This document shows, piece by piece, positions 18,401 to 26,798 of a DNA stretch of 63,018 nt. The notes beneath the pieces are model-generated. The model was not told the origin of the DNA and did no database searches. It saw only the letters and a list, made by a program, of their open reading frames with translations. The DNA is from Cyanobacteria bacterium REEB67 (lineage in GTDB: Bacteria; Cyanobacteriota; Vampirovibrionia; Obscuribacterales; Obscuribacteraceae). Position 1 is the first letter of the stretch. Each line of letters begins with the position of its first letter. The DNA lies in contig JAGXAB010000029.1 in assembly GCA_018971775.1 (NCBI GenBank), forward strand, positions 1 to 63,018, given 5' to 3'. The position numbers were made by a program, and so were the translations under genes.

Positions 18401-18898
18401 CCGGGCCTGGGCTCGACCTTCTGGTTCGAACTGGAAGAAGCCTCCGCTAGTGAGCAAAATCAAGAAATCACCGGCAGCCGCCGCCGTATCGCCGACATCT
18501 CAACGAGTAGCCACCGGCATCTCGACGCCAAGCCGCGGGTGCTGGTAGTCGAAGATGACCTCTCTACCCGCGAGCTGATCATTCACCAGCTCAAGTCCCT
18601 CGGTCTCGATTGCCTGGTGGCCTCTGACGGCGACGCGGCCATCGAAATCGCCCAGAGCAAAAAACCGGACTTAATCGTCCTCGACGTGGGCGTGCCAAAA
18701 ACAAACGGCTTCGAAGTTGTCAAAGTCCTGCGCCGGGGATCAGCTCGAGTGACGCCGCTCGTCATCTACACGAGCCGCGACCTGGAAGAAGAAGAGCGCT
18801 CCCGCCTAACCCTCGGCCCGACCAGGCACCTTATCAAGTCCAGAACAAGCGAAGATGGCCTGCTCGAAGCAATACAAGAATTGTTGCCACCGGTTTAA
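15443..18898 (+). CDS. hybrid sensor histidine kinase: REC-coil-PAS-PAS-GAF-PAS-HisKA-HATPase-REC
   Basis: 1151 residues, starting from TTG with GGAGAG a few bases upstream. An N-terminal receiver (Asp55 in TDIIMPGMSGYD) is followed by a charged coiled coil (about 165-215), two PAS domains (about 220-470), a GAF domain with Cys residues (CDKCGHIKK, about 480-640), a third PAS (about 650-775), a HisKA domain with His785 in STVSHELRTPL, an HATPase, and a C-terminal receiver with Asp1081 in VLDVGVPKTNG. No membrane segment is seen, so it is cytoplasmic. It is the last gene of the chemosensory operon, 17 nt after cheB, and may take input from CheA through its N-terminal receiver. Confidence 0.95.
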   Translation: MNQQLIALIVEDSATQAYQLQRILAEANIAGVIATGAEKALALISAQPFDIVLTDIIMPGMSGYDLCKAIKKIAPETPVVLLTALNSPSDIVQGLECGAANFVAKPYDKTHLLNRIKHIIRNQILRKSGAITGGVPIQVQGDDAAIDVSSAQVMDFLLSTFEDYARASQREMEAKQNEKERALEAENYKVHQELIRKELEAQKEREIANLLAQKAEELRRSEERYNLAIEGSHDGIWDWDLVTGNVFYSDKCKLQVGYDADEIDENDRDFMKSLVHPDDVKRVEEAVRNHLTEHLPYDIEYRVRTKSGDYKWLHSRGQAVWNADGKAVRLAGSHRDISDRILAQEKLSATNQALAEREARMRVMIDTAPDGIFTVAGDGTIESASAKMHRMFGYTPGELPGKQIFDLVPTFFEAAFLKDQFATWQGKVFEGGRELQGHKRDGSLIPIELALSVLSLGRKQIITGIARDITDRHRADERQRMQFSVTKVLAESVDLNQAAAKILHILGEDNNWSALGLWLLKEGKMAVVSAEVDETCDKCGHIKKAIRHNEIKSGHGLLGTTWATNQPQWANRATGKNFEDFSAQIEGTDILSAIAFPVRGNNGELIGIIEIFSNKSREVDLEMVMMLESLGSQIGQFVERVSAEQRLQESEHMLMQLAENVPEVFWIASPSFKKLYYASPAYETIWGRSLKEVYENAPIFLTSIVPEHQALVQQHVRNVRSSQAGQEIEYDIVRPDGTIRNIAARTTAIFDPDGKATRLLGIARDVTEKKDAEKRVSEFYSTVSHELRTPLTSIRGSLGLIEGGLTGPLADKTLQFIKIARAEADRLIRLINEILDIRKIEAGKLELKMRAIPAKELAATVVEGIKGMAATAGVHLDNAVESSVKLHCDRDRITQVLNNLVSNAIKFSEHGQTVTLKFGEGANGLYRFSVTDRGPGIATGEVNKLFGLFQQLDSSDTRDKGGTGLGLAISKAIVDLHGGNIGVDSQPGLGSTFWFELEEASASEQNQEITGSRRRIADISTSSHRHLDAKPRVLVVEDDLSTRELIIHQLKSLGLDCLVASDGDAAIEIAQSKKPDLIVLDVGVPKTNGFEVVKVLRRGSARVTPLVIYTSRDLEEEERSRLTLGPTRHLIKSRTSEDGLLEAIQELLPPV

Positions 18899-19028
18899 TT
18901 TTGCCCCACGAAAAGGAACTATTGGGATTTGAAGCCGCCTGAGCTTCAGACACTCGCTGTCGGAATGGTTCTCCATTTCTGACGTTCCGCCGGGCGACTA
19001 TCGACTAGACAAACAAAGGATGTTAGAT

Positions 19029-19328
19029 ATGAAGAAAGAGATATTTGGATTGGCTCTTGCAGCCGTCACCGCCGTCGGTTTCGGCGCCGCTCAAATGCCG
19101 GCTCTGGCCGACGACTTTCACGACCACTGGGATAGACATGACCTGAACCACGATGGCCGCTGGAATCGCAATGAATTCCATACTGCCAACGTCTATTACG
19201 GTACGCACCACCCGGAGTGGCAGGAGCACTACACTCGTCGTGACAGCGATCGCACTTTCCGCCGCCTGGACACCGGCCATCACGGCTACCTCACGCAGGA
19301 AAACGTCCGCACCTATCACCATTTCTAA
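19029..19328 (+). CDS. small secreted EF-hand protein
   Basis: 99 residues from the ATG at 19029, which has AAAGGA 8 nt upstream; an ATG at 19020 overlaps that site and is less likely. A signal peptide ends at about ALADD. The mature part has one canonical calcium-binding EF-hand loop, DLNHDGRWNRNE, with Asp, Asn, Asp at positions 1, 3, 5, Gly at 6 and Glu at 12. A second, degenerate loop is DTGHHGYLTQEN. It is rich in His and Asp and probably binds calcium or another divalent metal in the periplasm or outside. A strong terminator follows. The partner is unknown. Confidence 0.8.
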   Translation: MKKEIFGLALAAVTAVGFGAAQMPALADDFHDHWDRHDLNHDGRWNRNEFHTANVYYGTHHPEWQEHYTRRDSDRTFRRLDTGHHGYLTQENVRTYHHF

Positions 19329-19352
19329 ATAGAACAAAACAGAAAAAAAATA

Positions 19353-19385
19353 GCGCCTCCCGCCATGCGGGGGGTGCCATTTTTT
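19353..19385 (+). terminator. strong intrinsic terminator after the EF-hand gene
   Basis: GCGCCTCCCGC pairs with GCGGGGGGTGC across a CAT loop (11 bp with two G-T pairs), followed by ATTTTTT. A run of A precedes the stem (19342-19350), so it could also end minus-strand transcripts coming from 19425-19625. Confidence 0.85.
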
Positions 19386-19424
19386 CTGCAAACAAAGCGC
19401 ACTTTTAGCCGTGTCACTTAAAGT

Positions 19425-19625
19425 TTAGCGATCACGAAAAGCCTTAAAAAGCAGATAAACGCACAAGAAGAGCTGCAAACCAGCAAAACCCTTGGCCATA
19501 CCTGGCTTGCGACCGATCATCACGACGCCGTTGCCCCAGAGTCGGCTCCACTTGTTGGGCCTGAGTGCCAAAAGCAGGCTGTCGAGAATGCCCCAGATCA
19601 AAAAGAATCTTACCAAATAGCTCAT
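19425..19625 (-). CDS. small membrane protein, 66 aa
   Basis: The ATG at 19625 has GGAGG about 6 nt upstream, so it is preferred over the longer in-frame ORF up to 19709. The protein begins MSYLVRFFLIWGILDSLLLAL, a clear first membrane segment, and ends with a second hydrophobic stretch (GLQLFLCVYLLFKAF) and a basic tail, giving a two-span hairpin. The connecting loop has NKWSRLWGNGVVMIGRKP. I do not recognise the family. It reads towards the terminator shared with the EF-hand gene. Confidence 0.65.
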   Translation of the reverse strand: MSYLVRFFLIWGILDSLLLALRPNKWSRLWGNGVVMIGRKPGMAKGFAGLQLFLCVYLLFKAFRDR

Positions 19626-19937
19626 CGAGACCTCCAGAGAAAGTAGCCTGGCGGAAAATATTGTCCGCTCGGGACGAATGCGCTGTTTCCGCACCCGCCT
19701 TTGAAGCAAATCAGCTGAAGTATATATGCCCTTTCAGGCGAATGCTGCCAGTGTTAATACTGAGGCAATAATTAGTACATAGTAAAAGGCTTGAGCGTTG
19801 TCATGCGGGCTTGCTAGTATCGCCTTAGGGAGCGGCAACTAGAAACTACATTCAGGCCGCCAATTAGTAATGGTGTCATATATTGATCACTTGCCCGAAA
19901 GTCGCTAACATAGGCAACTATACACGCGGATTTATCC
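19626..19937. other. 312-nt intergenic region upstream of two divergent genes
   Basis: This gap separates the small membrane protein (minus) from the lone receiver gene (plus). It has a near-palindrome CAGTGTTAATACTG at 19749-19762 and a possible sigma70-like pair for the plus strand: TTGAGC (from about 19790) and TAGTAT 18 nt downstream. No ORF with a ribosome site is seen. The promoter call is weak. Confidence 0.3.
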
Positions 19938-20324
19938 ATGCCCTCAAGCAAACCGATCACAATTATGATTGTCGAAGACAACAAGCTCAATATGCTTGCC
20001 ATGAAACTTCGTCTCGAGCAGATTGCTCTTTTTCATTTGATCGGTGAGGCCTGCGATGGTCAGCAGGCAGTTGCCAGAAGTGCCGAACTCTGCCCGGACG
20101 TCATCCTCATGGACGTCGGCCTACCCGTTTTGAACGGCATCGAAGCCTGCCGACAAATCAAGGGTAGAAATCCGACGAGTCGAATTGTCATGCTCACCTT
20201 CAATGATGAACCGCGCACCCTAGAAGCCTGCCTGGCCGCCGGAGCCGATTCTTACTGTAGCAAAGACATCGATAATGATGCCCTGGTAAAAGCGATCCAG
20301 GAAGCTGCCGCTCTGCCGGATTAG
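19938..20324 (+). CDS. stand-alone response regulator receiver domain
   Basis: 128 residues, almost exactly one receiver domain: acidic VEDN near residue 13, phospho-acceptor Asp in LMDVGLPVLNGIEA, the Thr of VMLTFND and Lys in CSKDIDND. The sequence resembles NarL/DesR-type receivers but there is no DNA-binding helix-turn-helix, so output must be by protein contact or by relaying phosphate. It faces the hybrid kinase at 20374-22368 tail to tail. A 15-nt direct repeat (GGATTAGATCTGCCG twice) lies directly at and after its stop. Cognate kinase unknown; several are encoded close by. Confidence 0.92.
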   Translation: MPSSKPITIMIVEDNKLNMLAMKLRLEQIALFHLIGEACDGQQAVARSAELCPDVILMDVGLPVLNGIEACRQIKGRNPTSRIVMLTFNDEPRTLEACLAAGADSYCSKDIDNDALVKAIQEAAALPD

Positions 20325-20373
20325 ATCTGCCGGATTAGATCTGCCGGCTCTACCCGGCTCGGCTCTGCATAGA

Positions 20374-22368
20374 TTAGCCGAGTGAAAGCTCGCTCACCCG
20401 TGCCGCGCATGGCAATCGTACCTCGAAAGTGCTGCCTTCATTGAGCCTGGTACTGCAGCTGATCGTGCCATTGTGCGCGTCGACTATCTGCTGGCAGAGA
20501 TAAAGACCGAGCCCGGTGCCGGAGCCTTCCGTGCCGTGACTGCGACGCAGGTGGCCGAAGCGCTTAAATAGCAGCTTCTCTTGTTCGGGCGACATACCGG
20601 CCCCATAATCGACGACACGCAAGACGACAAAATCATTCTCATCATTATCGTTATCGGCGTAAATCTCGACCGTGCCCTTGTCGCGGCTGTATTTCAAAGC
20701 ATTGTGCAAAAGATTCGTCAGTAAACGATGAACAGCGACGGAATCTCCAACCACTCTTCTCAGCTCGGTGGAAACTTTCGCCTTAACGGAAATAGACCGG
20801 TCGGCGGCAAACGGCGCGACGGTGGCAATGGCAGCCGAAAGAGAATCGGCAATATCAATCGAATTGAAATTTGAACTGGGCGCCGCCGCCTCATAGCGAT
20901 AGACATCGAGGAGATTGTGCAGCATCAGCAAAACGTTATCGTTACTCGTTTTCAAAAGCCCGAGCACGTCTCGTTGCGGACCTTCGATGTTCCCGAAGGA
21001 GCCGTCTACCAGCGATTGCAAGACCTGGCCGGCGCCGATAAGCGGGTTTTTGATATCGTGAGCAAGAGCAGCAATAAAGTCTTCTTTTTGCGATTCCAGG
21101 CGAACGCGCTCGCTGACGTCGATGCCGATTATGATACCACCTCTGATATCGCCATCCTTACCCTTGATACTCCAGACAACCAGGTCACAGATCGGGCAGT
21201 CTTCGCCATCGTCTACATCTCCCCCCTCGCCTGCAGGCATACGCAAACGGCAGCGTTCGAGCTCAAAAGGTCGGCCATTTTTAACCGATTCATCCCAGAG
21301 GTCGCTGGAAATATTAGGCAGCAAACTTCTAATCGACTGGCCGACAATCTGCGATGACTCTAACTTCAATTGCTTGAGAAAAACATCATTGCTGGCCGTG
21401 ATGTTGAGGGCGGAATCAAAGCGAGCAATACTGATCGGAGCATTCTGCAAAATCTCTTGCAAGACAGCCGTCTCAAAGGTCACGGCCATCCGCGCCATTT
21501 GCTCGGCCTGCTTGCGCGTAACGGCGTAACGCATAGAGCGTACTAAGGCAGTCTCATTGATGTTGCCCTTAACGAGATAATCCTGTGCACCTTTAGCAAC
21601 GGCCATGACAGCTAGTTTTTCGTTATCGAAACCGGTCAGGACAATGATCGGTATTTCGACCGATGCCTGATTAAGACCGTTCAAAGTCTGAAGACCCTGG
21701 GCGTCCGGCAGGCCAAGGTCGCAAAAAATCAAATCGAAAGACTTCTCCTGAAGAATAGTCAGGGAATCCTTCAGAGTTTCAGCAACTTCGATTTCATACC
21801 TACCGGGATTGGCCTTCTGCAACATCTGGCGCATAAATATGACATCAGCCTGGTTGTCTTCGATCAACAAAATCGAGTGAGCGCCGGCATATGGACTGGA
21901 GCGAACCAGAACATCAGCCGCTGACTCGGTGGACTTTGGTTGCTCAGAGCGGGAAAGGGCGATATTCAGACAAGCCGTCTCGACCAGGTCCAGTACATTC
22001 CAGAGATTTTCCAGAGCGGGCGGCTTGAGACAATAACAATCAGCGCCGTTAGCAAGAGCAAGCTTGCGATCCTCCGGTTCGTCGGAGGTCGTCAATACAA
22101 CGACACGCATATTATTCAAGGATTCGTGCTTGCGGATCTCGGCAAGAACCTCATGGCCGGAAATCTTCGGCAAATTCAAATCGAGAAAGATCAAATCGGG
22201 GACGCTTCTGCGACCGGAGATAATGCTATTAACAAATTCAATCGACTGTTCGCCATCCTTGAGAACGTGCAGCAGACTGGTTATCCGCGCATCCTTGAGC
22301 AAGGCCTGCATCAAGTAGACATCATCCGGATTATCTTCGACAAGAACAATATTGAGAGGTCGCGGCAT
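20374..22368 (-). CDS. hybrid histidine kinase: REC-REC-PAS-HisKA-HATPase
   Basis: 664 residues. Two N-terminal receivers come first: an Rcp1-like one (acidic VEDNPDD, phospho-acceptor Asp63 in FLDLNLP) and a second with IEDNQAD and FCDLGLPDAQG. A PAS domain (about 300-420) contains a Cys-rich insert, EDCPICDLV. HisKA has His437 in LAHDIKNPL and is followed by an HATPase with the G-boxes VDYGAGM and GSGTGLGLYL. No membrane segment, so cytoplasmic. With receivers upstream of the kinase core, it likely accepts phosphate from other kinases as well as sensing through PAS. The start has only a weak ribosome site. Confidence 0.93.
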   Translation of the reverse strand: MPRPLNIVLVEDNPDDVYLMQALLKDARITSLLHVLKDGEQSIEFVNSIISGRRSVPDLIFLDLNLPKISGHEVLAEIRKHESLNNMRVVVLTTSDEPEDRKLALANGADCYCLKPPALENLWNVLDLVETACLNIALSRSEQPKSTESAADVLVRSSPYAGAHSILLIEDNQADVIFMRQMLQKANPGRYEIEVAETLKDSLTILQEKSFDLIFCDLGLPDAQGLQTLNGLNQASVEIPIIVLTGFDNEKLAVMAVAKGAQDYLVKGNINETALVRSMRYAVTRKQAEQMARMAVTFETAVLQEILQNAPISIARFDSALNITASNDVFLKQLKLESSQIVGQSIRSLLPNISSDLWDESVKNGRPFELERCRLRMPAGEGGDVDDGEDCPICDLVVWSIKGKDGDIRGGIIIGIDVSERVRLESQKEDFIAALAHDIKNPLIGAGQVLQSLVDGSFGNIEGPQRDVLGLLKTSNDNVLLMLHNLLDVYRYEAAAPSSNFNSIDIADSLSAAIATVAPFAADRSISVKAKVSTELRRVVGDSVAVHRLLTNLLHNALKYSRDKGTVEIYADNDNDENDFVVLRVVDYGAGMSPEQEKLLFKRFGHLRRSHGTEGSGTGLGLYLCQQIVDAHNGTISCSTRLNEGSTFEVRLPCAARVSELSLG

Positions 22369-22476
22369 GGCCCTATAATATCAAGAACAGAAGACTTAAG
22401 GCATGCCCGGACATCACAATTTTAGAGCTAATACATGCACAACAATGCATACGTTCAATGTCGCATCTTGAACATA

Positions 22477-24177
22477 TCACGTAAGCCGCGGCAGGCTAAT
22501 GGCAAAAGTCGCACCGCCGGAATCACCTTCAACCCTAGTTGCAAGCTCTATATTACCACCGTGCCTTTCGACGATACGTTTGCAGACCGCCAGACCAATA
22601 CCGGTGCCGGGATATTCCTCGCGGCTGTGCAGACGCTGAAAAATGACGAAAATTTTGCCGGCATAAGTGCTTTTGATGCCGATGCCATTGTCCGCTACCA
22701 GCACGCGCCAGTAGTCTCCGTCCGCCGCCACGGCGACGTGCACGCGCGGACTCTTTTCGCATTTAAACTTGATCGCATTGCTGAACAAATTCTGGAACAT
22801 AAATGACAGCTGGACGGAGTCGCCGAGCACGTCGGGCATGGGGTCAAAAGTTATGGTCGCATCGTTTTCTTCGATGGCCGTTTTCAGAGCGGCGATCGCT
22901 TCTTCGACCGGTTTTGCCAGATTGATTTTGAGAAGAGGTTTGCCCTGGGTTTCCACCTGCGCGTAAATAAGCAAGTCTTTAATCAGCTGCTGCATGCGCG
23001 ATACGGCAGAGACCATGATGTCCAGATATTTTTGAGCGTCCTCATCGAGTTGATCGCGGTGATTTTTGGCCAGCAAGCCGCTAAAACTAATCACAGTGCG
23101 CAAAGGCTCCTGCAAGTCGTGGGAGGCGACATAGGCAAACTGACGCAAGTCTTTGTTTGAAAGGGACAATTTATCGGTCAGTGCCTTGAGTTGCTCGGCC
23201 TGCGCGCCAATCGCCTCGGCGGCATGCTTCTGAGCAGTGATATCGTGGCCTTCGACAAGCAACCAGCGCACCTCGCCGCGAGCTGCATCGACAAAGACCG
23301 GCTTGATCGAGCAATCGACATAGGTCAGCTCATCGGCGCGCACATGTAGATTTTCCAGACGCACGGACTCGCCGGCGGCAGCTTGCAAAAGAGCGACCTT
23401 CATCTTAGCGGCCAGATCGCCAGGCCCCTCCCAGAAGGGAAGCTCCCAGAGCAATTTACCGATGCACGGCTCGGCTTGCACGCCAAAGGCCTGCAAGGTG
23501 GCTTTGTTTAACTCGAGGACGGCACCGCTGGGCTCGGTCAAAGCAATCATCTGAAACGTATTGTTGAAGAGCACATGAAACTTGCGTTCGCTTTCGGCAA
23601 GACGCTGGGTGCGTTCAGCGACCTGTGCCTCCAGCAATTCGGCCACGCGCTTTTGATCGTCAATGTCGGTCGAGCTACCGAACCATTTTTCGACTGCACC
23701 GTGCTCTTCTTTGATCGGCACGGCCCGAGCCAGAAACCAACGATAAATACCGTCCTGGCCGCGGCGGATACGATACTCGACCGCGAGCGGCTCGCCGCTT
23801 CGCACAGCCTGCATCCAGAGCCGACGGGTCCGCTCCGCATCTTCGGGGTGGAGAGCATTTAGCCAGCCGCTACCTTTTGTCTGCTCATAGGTAAAGCCGG
23901 TGTACTCATCCCAGCGCCGGTTATAAAAATCAATCTGGCCGTCCTCAGTCGCCGACCAGACAATCTGGGGCATAGCATCGGCCATAGCCTGAAAGTGACG
24001 GGCGTTTTGTTGCAAACTGTGACCGCCATCGTTTAAAGCTCTGCTGCCAGAATCGAGAGCTCCGGAAGAATCGCCGGAGACCACGGCCACAGGCCCAGTG
24101 CGACGGCGCATCAAGAGCAGGCCCAGAACGATGAGGGCAAGCACGACTATGATCATTTGATCACCGGATACCGTCAT
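22477..24177 (-). CDS. membrane-anchored sensor histidine kinase with two PAS domains
   Basis: 566 residues from the ATG at 24177 (GAGG a few bases upstream); the frame is open to 24321 but the added residues look non-coding. One membrane segment at about 8-23 (MIIVVLALIVLGLLLM) anchors it with a very short outside part. PAS 1 (about 65-185, with PQIVWSATEDGQIDFYNRRW) carries a PAC motif, and PAS 2 (about 205-330) follows a short coil. HisKA has His353 in VASHDLQEPL, the Bphy/phytochrome-like type, and the HATPase has DNGIGI and GTGIGLAVC. It is divergent from the gene at 24326. Confidence 0.92.
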   Translation of the reverse strand: MTVSGDQMIIVVLALIVLGLLLMRRRTGPVAVVSGDSSGALDSGSRALNDGGHSLQQNARHFQAMADAMPQIVWSATEDGQIDFYNRRWDEYTGFTYEQTKGSGWLNALHPEDAERTRRLWMQAVRSGEPLAVEYRIRRGQDGIYRWFLARAVPIKEEHGAVEKWFGSSTDIDDQKRVAELLEAQVAERTQRLAESERKFHVLFNNTFQMIALTEPSGAVLELNKATLQAFGVQAEPCIGKLLWELPFWEGPGDLAAKMKVALLQAAAGESVRLENLHVRADELTYVDCSIKPVFVDAARGEVRWLLVEGHDITAQKHAAEAIGAQAEQLKALTDKLSLSNKDLRQFAYVASHDLQEPLRTVISFSGLLAKNHRDQLDEDAQKYLDIMVSAVSRMQQLIKDLLIYAQVETQGKPLLKINLAKPVEEAIAALKTAIEENDATITFDPMPDVLGDSVQLSFMFQNLFSNAIKFKCEKSPRVHVAVAADGDYWRVLVADNGIGIKSTYAGKIFVIFQRLHSREEYPGTGIGLAVCKRIVERHGGNIELATRVEGDSGGATFAISLPRLT

Positions 24178-24325
24178 GCCACCTCGCTCCTGGAGCCCAG
24201 ACAGTATATCAGCGCGGATTAAGCGCTTCAACTTGCAAAGCGCTCCTCTCTTGTGTAAAATGCCCGCTCTGGCGACATGACCCGACCACCATCCGGGCAG
24301 AAGAGACAGTAAGGGGAGCAACAGT

Positions 24326-25036
24326 ATGAAATTTCACAGCGATCTCTTTGGCTGGGAGTACGTCTGGAGAAACTTTGCCGACGATAAGGGCGGCACGGTA
24401 ATCACCGAGACGGCCGCAGAAGATTCGGCTTTTGTTTCTATGACTGTGGCCATTTCGGTCGGTACAACCGGCAAAACAGCCAGACTCCTGATCGCCCCCG
24501 CCTCTCATCACGGTAAAAAATCGAGCGGCATCAAAATCGTCGCGCCCTTCGAAGCACTCGATGATTTTGTCTTCAGCATTTTCCCCGAGACTTTCGCCCA
24601 ACAGCTGGTCAAGGCAGTCGGCGCGCAAGACATAAAAATCCAGGACCAGCTTTTCGACAGCAAATTTATGATCCAGGGCAATCAGCCGCATCGCGTCGCC
24701 GAACTTTTTGCCGACGTCAATCTGCGCGAACTCGTCTTGCTGCAGCCGCCTTCTCGTCTCGGCATCGAAACGAAAACAGCAAAAGCAGAAGACGGCACAG
24801 CCCTGCCGGCAAAATATCACGCCGTTGTTTATCAGTATGACGGTCACGTCGACAAGCTCCACCAGCTCGAAACAGCACTTTCGGTAGTGACGGCCGTGCT
24901 CGAACACATGCTCATCCCTTATGCAGGCAATCAAGCAAAAGCTTATGGCGATAATCGCCTCGGCGGAGACGCCAGCGAAGCAGATGGTGCCCTGAGCCAA
25001 TCGAAGAGACTGCGCAGTCCTCTTCTCGACCGCTAA
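24326..25036 (+). CDS. conserved-looking cytoplasmic protein of unknown function
   Basis: 236 residues, with AAGGGGAG about 7 nt before the ATG. No signal peptide or strong membrane segment. The first 80 residues are beta-rich (FVSMTVAISVG, ARLLIAPAS), and the centre has FDSKFMIQGNQPHRVAELF, a phrase similar to proteins that compare a measured property across a folded beta-barrel-like domain (DUF3137-like), but I cannot assign a family. The C-terminus is a helix followed by a polar tail. It sits divergently from the kinase gene at 22477-24177, sharing a promoter region of about 150 nt, which suggests co-regulation. Confidence 0.7.
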   Translation: MKFHSDLFGWEYVWRNFADDKGGTVITETAAEDSAFVSMTVAISVGTTGKTARLLIAPASHHGKKSSGIKIVAPFEALDDFVFSIFPETFAQQLVKAVGAQDIKIQDQLFDSKFMIQGNQPHRVAELFADVNLRELVLLQPPSRLGIETKTAKAEDGTALPAKYHAVVYQYDGHVDKLHQLETALSVVTAVLEHMLIPYAGNQAKAYGDNRLGGDASEADGALSQSKRLRSPLLDR

Positions 25037-25074
25037 TTAGAAGCGAAATATGGCGCAAGATTAGAGGCGCAAGA

Positions 25075-26592
25075 TTATTCGCCCTCGTAGTCTATTGGCA
25101 AAATAAACCAGAAAATGCTGCCTTTACCGGAAGCACTTTGGACGCCCACGGTGCCGCCATGATGCGTGATTAACATTTTACAGATTGCAAGGCCGAGACC
25201 GAAGCCCTGACGCGATTTGCCGTCAGCAACGTTTTGCTGGAAGCGTTGATAGACGAGTGCCTGCGCCTCGTCATCCAGGCCCGGTCCATCGTCGGCAACC
25301 ATCACTTTGACACTGGACCCGAGATTTTGACTGCTGATCGTAACCGGCGCCGAACGGGGCGAATACTTGATGGCATTGCCGAGATAATTAGCGATTACCT
25401 GGATGATCCGCCCGCGATCGGCCTCGACCAGAATCGGCTCGACCTTGTTGATCAGTTCCACCGATTTGAGATTGGCCTGGGCGAGCACACTGTCGATAGC
25501 CTCGTCGGCAGCAGCGCGCAGATTGAAAGATTTGATCTCGAGACTGGCTGTGCCGGACTCTAGTTTGTCGATAGTAAGATGGTCTTCGACCAGGTGCACG
25601 ACACGACTGAGATTGCGTTTGAGCGAATCGATTTGCCGAGCTGCTTTTACCGACTCTTCACTTTCGGCCATCGTGTGCTGCGAGCGTTCGAGCAATTCGG
25701 CGGTGATCAGCGCCGATTGCACAGGCGATCGCAGATCATGCGACATGGTCTCCATAACGGCCCGGCGATATTCAGCGGCCTTTTGCAATTCAGCGGAGGT
25801 CTGATGCAAAATCTGATCTAGATAAGCAAGCTCATCGGTACCGGAGACGTGCGACTGCAGAGGTTCGGCTTTGGGCAACAGCTGGGCGTTTCTAACCAGG
25901 AGTGCCAGTCGCTCGGTGATATTTTTCAAGAGAAATACAAGCAGCAAAAGCGTGATAATGATATCGAGGGCGCCACCAGCGACAATCGCCACTTTGATCA
26001 AATCGCGGTGTTCGGAAGCTTCTTGTTGCGCGCCGTTCAACCTGGCTCGCTCATCGCGGATCATCTGATCGATAAGCTTGGCCTCATGCATATAGGGCCG
26101 CAAAGTAAGCTTCAGCTTGCGATATTTAGCAAAGGAAGCAAGAGATGTTTCACCCGGTTCGGTCTGGCGAAATTCTCTGAGCAGATCGTACTGCTTGTCA
26201 GACATATCGACGACATGGATGAGCAGCTCACTGAAATTACCGCTCGGGGAGAGCTCCTTCAATCGCGCCAGGCGTTCGTCGACTTTGCGGCGATAGTCGT
26301 CCGGATCGATTGCCCCGATGCGATTGCTCTCGAAAGTTTCCTGAATGATCGTGCCCCAGGCGATCGTAAAAAGCTCAGTCAGCTTGTTCAGCTCTTCGAC
26401 AAGCTGTGACTGCCGGGCTTCCGTACGCGCCAGCGCCTCGGTTTTACCGATCAAGCTGTAAAACTGGAAGAAAAACAAACCCTGCAAAAGCAGCGGCACC
26501 AGAATAAGCCCGAGACCCTTTTGCAGGATACTTGGCCGGAACCAGCTCAAACGATGTTCAGCAAAGTTGTCATCGACATTCATCCCATCCAT
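25075..26592 (-). CDS. membrane sensor histidine kinase
   Basis: 505 residues from the ATG at 26592, whose A overlaps the stop of the upstream CPXCG gene (TAATG), a sign of translational coupling; ATG 26583 is an alternative. A membrane segment at about 25-45 (GLGLILVPLLLQGLFFF) is followed by a helical extracytoplasmic region of about 130 residues (CHASE3/4HB-like), a second membrane segment (about 200-222), a short HAMP-like linker, HisKA with His285 in TMSHDLRSPV, and an HATPase with DDGPGL and GFGLGLAICK. No response regulator gene is adjacent. It is the last gene of a PDZ-CPXCG-kinase transcription unit. Confidence 0.93.
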   Translation of the reverse strand: MDGMNVDDNFAEHRLSWFRPSILQKGLGLILVPLLLQGLFFFQFYSLIGKTEALARTEARQSQLVEELNKLTELFTIAWGTIIQETFESNRIGAIDPDDYRRKVDERLARLKELSPSGNFSELLIHVVDMSDKQYDLLREFRQTEPGETSLASFAKYRKLKLTLRPYMHEAKLIDQMIRDERARLNGAQQEASEHRDLIKVAIVAGGALDIIITLLLLVFLLKNITERLALLVRNAQLLPKAEPLQSHVSGTDELAYLDQILHQTSAELQKAAEYRRAVMETMSHDLRSPVQSALITAELLERSQHTMAESEESVKAARQIDSLKRNLSRVVHLVEDHLTIDKLESGTASLEIKSFNLRAAADEAIDSVLAQANLKSVELINKVEPILVEADRGRIIQVIANYLGNAIKYSPRSAPVTISSQNLGSSVKVMVADDGPGLDDEAQALVYQRFQQNVADGKSRQGFGLGLAICKMLITHHGGTVGVQSASGKGSIFWFILPIDYEGE

Positions 26593-26777
26593 TATTGGCC
26601 CAGGGCCTCGGCGCTGAAAGAAATTAGACCACCGCCTTCCGCTTCGTAGGCAATAGTGATTGGATTGCAGCAGACTTCGCAATCTTCGACATAGCTCTGC
26701 GAGCCACCGCTAAAATCGAGGAGCATGGAAATTTCTTCCCAGCAATAGGGACATTGGAAATAATGCTCTTCCAGCAT
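26592..26777 (-). CDS. CPXCG-motif cysteine-rich protein, 61 aa
   Basis: The sequence has CPYC near residue 9 (CPXC) and CEVCC near residue 33, with the FSGGSQSYVEDCEVCCNPI phrase typical of the short CPXCG family (usual length about 60). The cysteines probably bind zinc. AAGGA stands just upstream of the ATG. The stop codon overlaps the kinase start (TAATG), and the PDZ gene ends 21 nt upstream, so the three are one unit. The family's function is not established. Confidence 0.85.
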   Translation of the reverse strand: MLEEHYFQCPYCWEEISMLLDFSGGSQSYVEDCEVCCNPITIAYEAEGGGLISFSAEALGQ

Positions 26778-26798
26778 CGAGGATCCTTTTTTGTCGGC

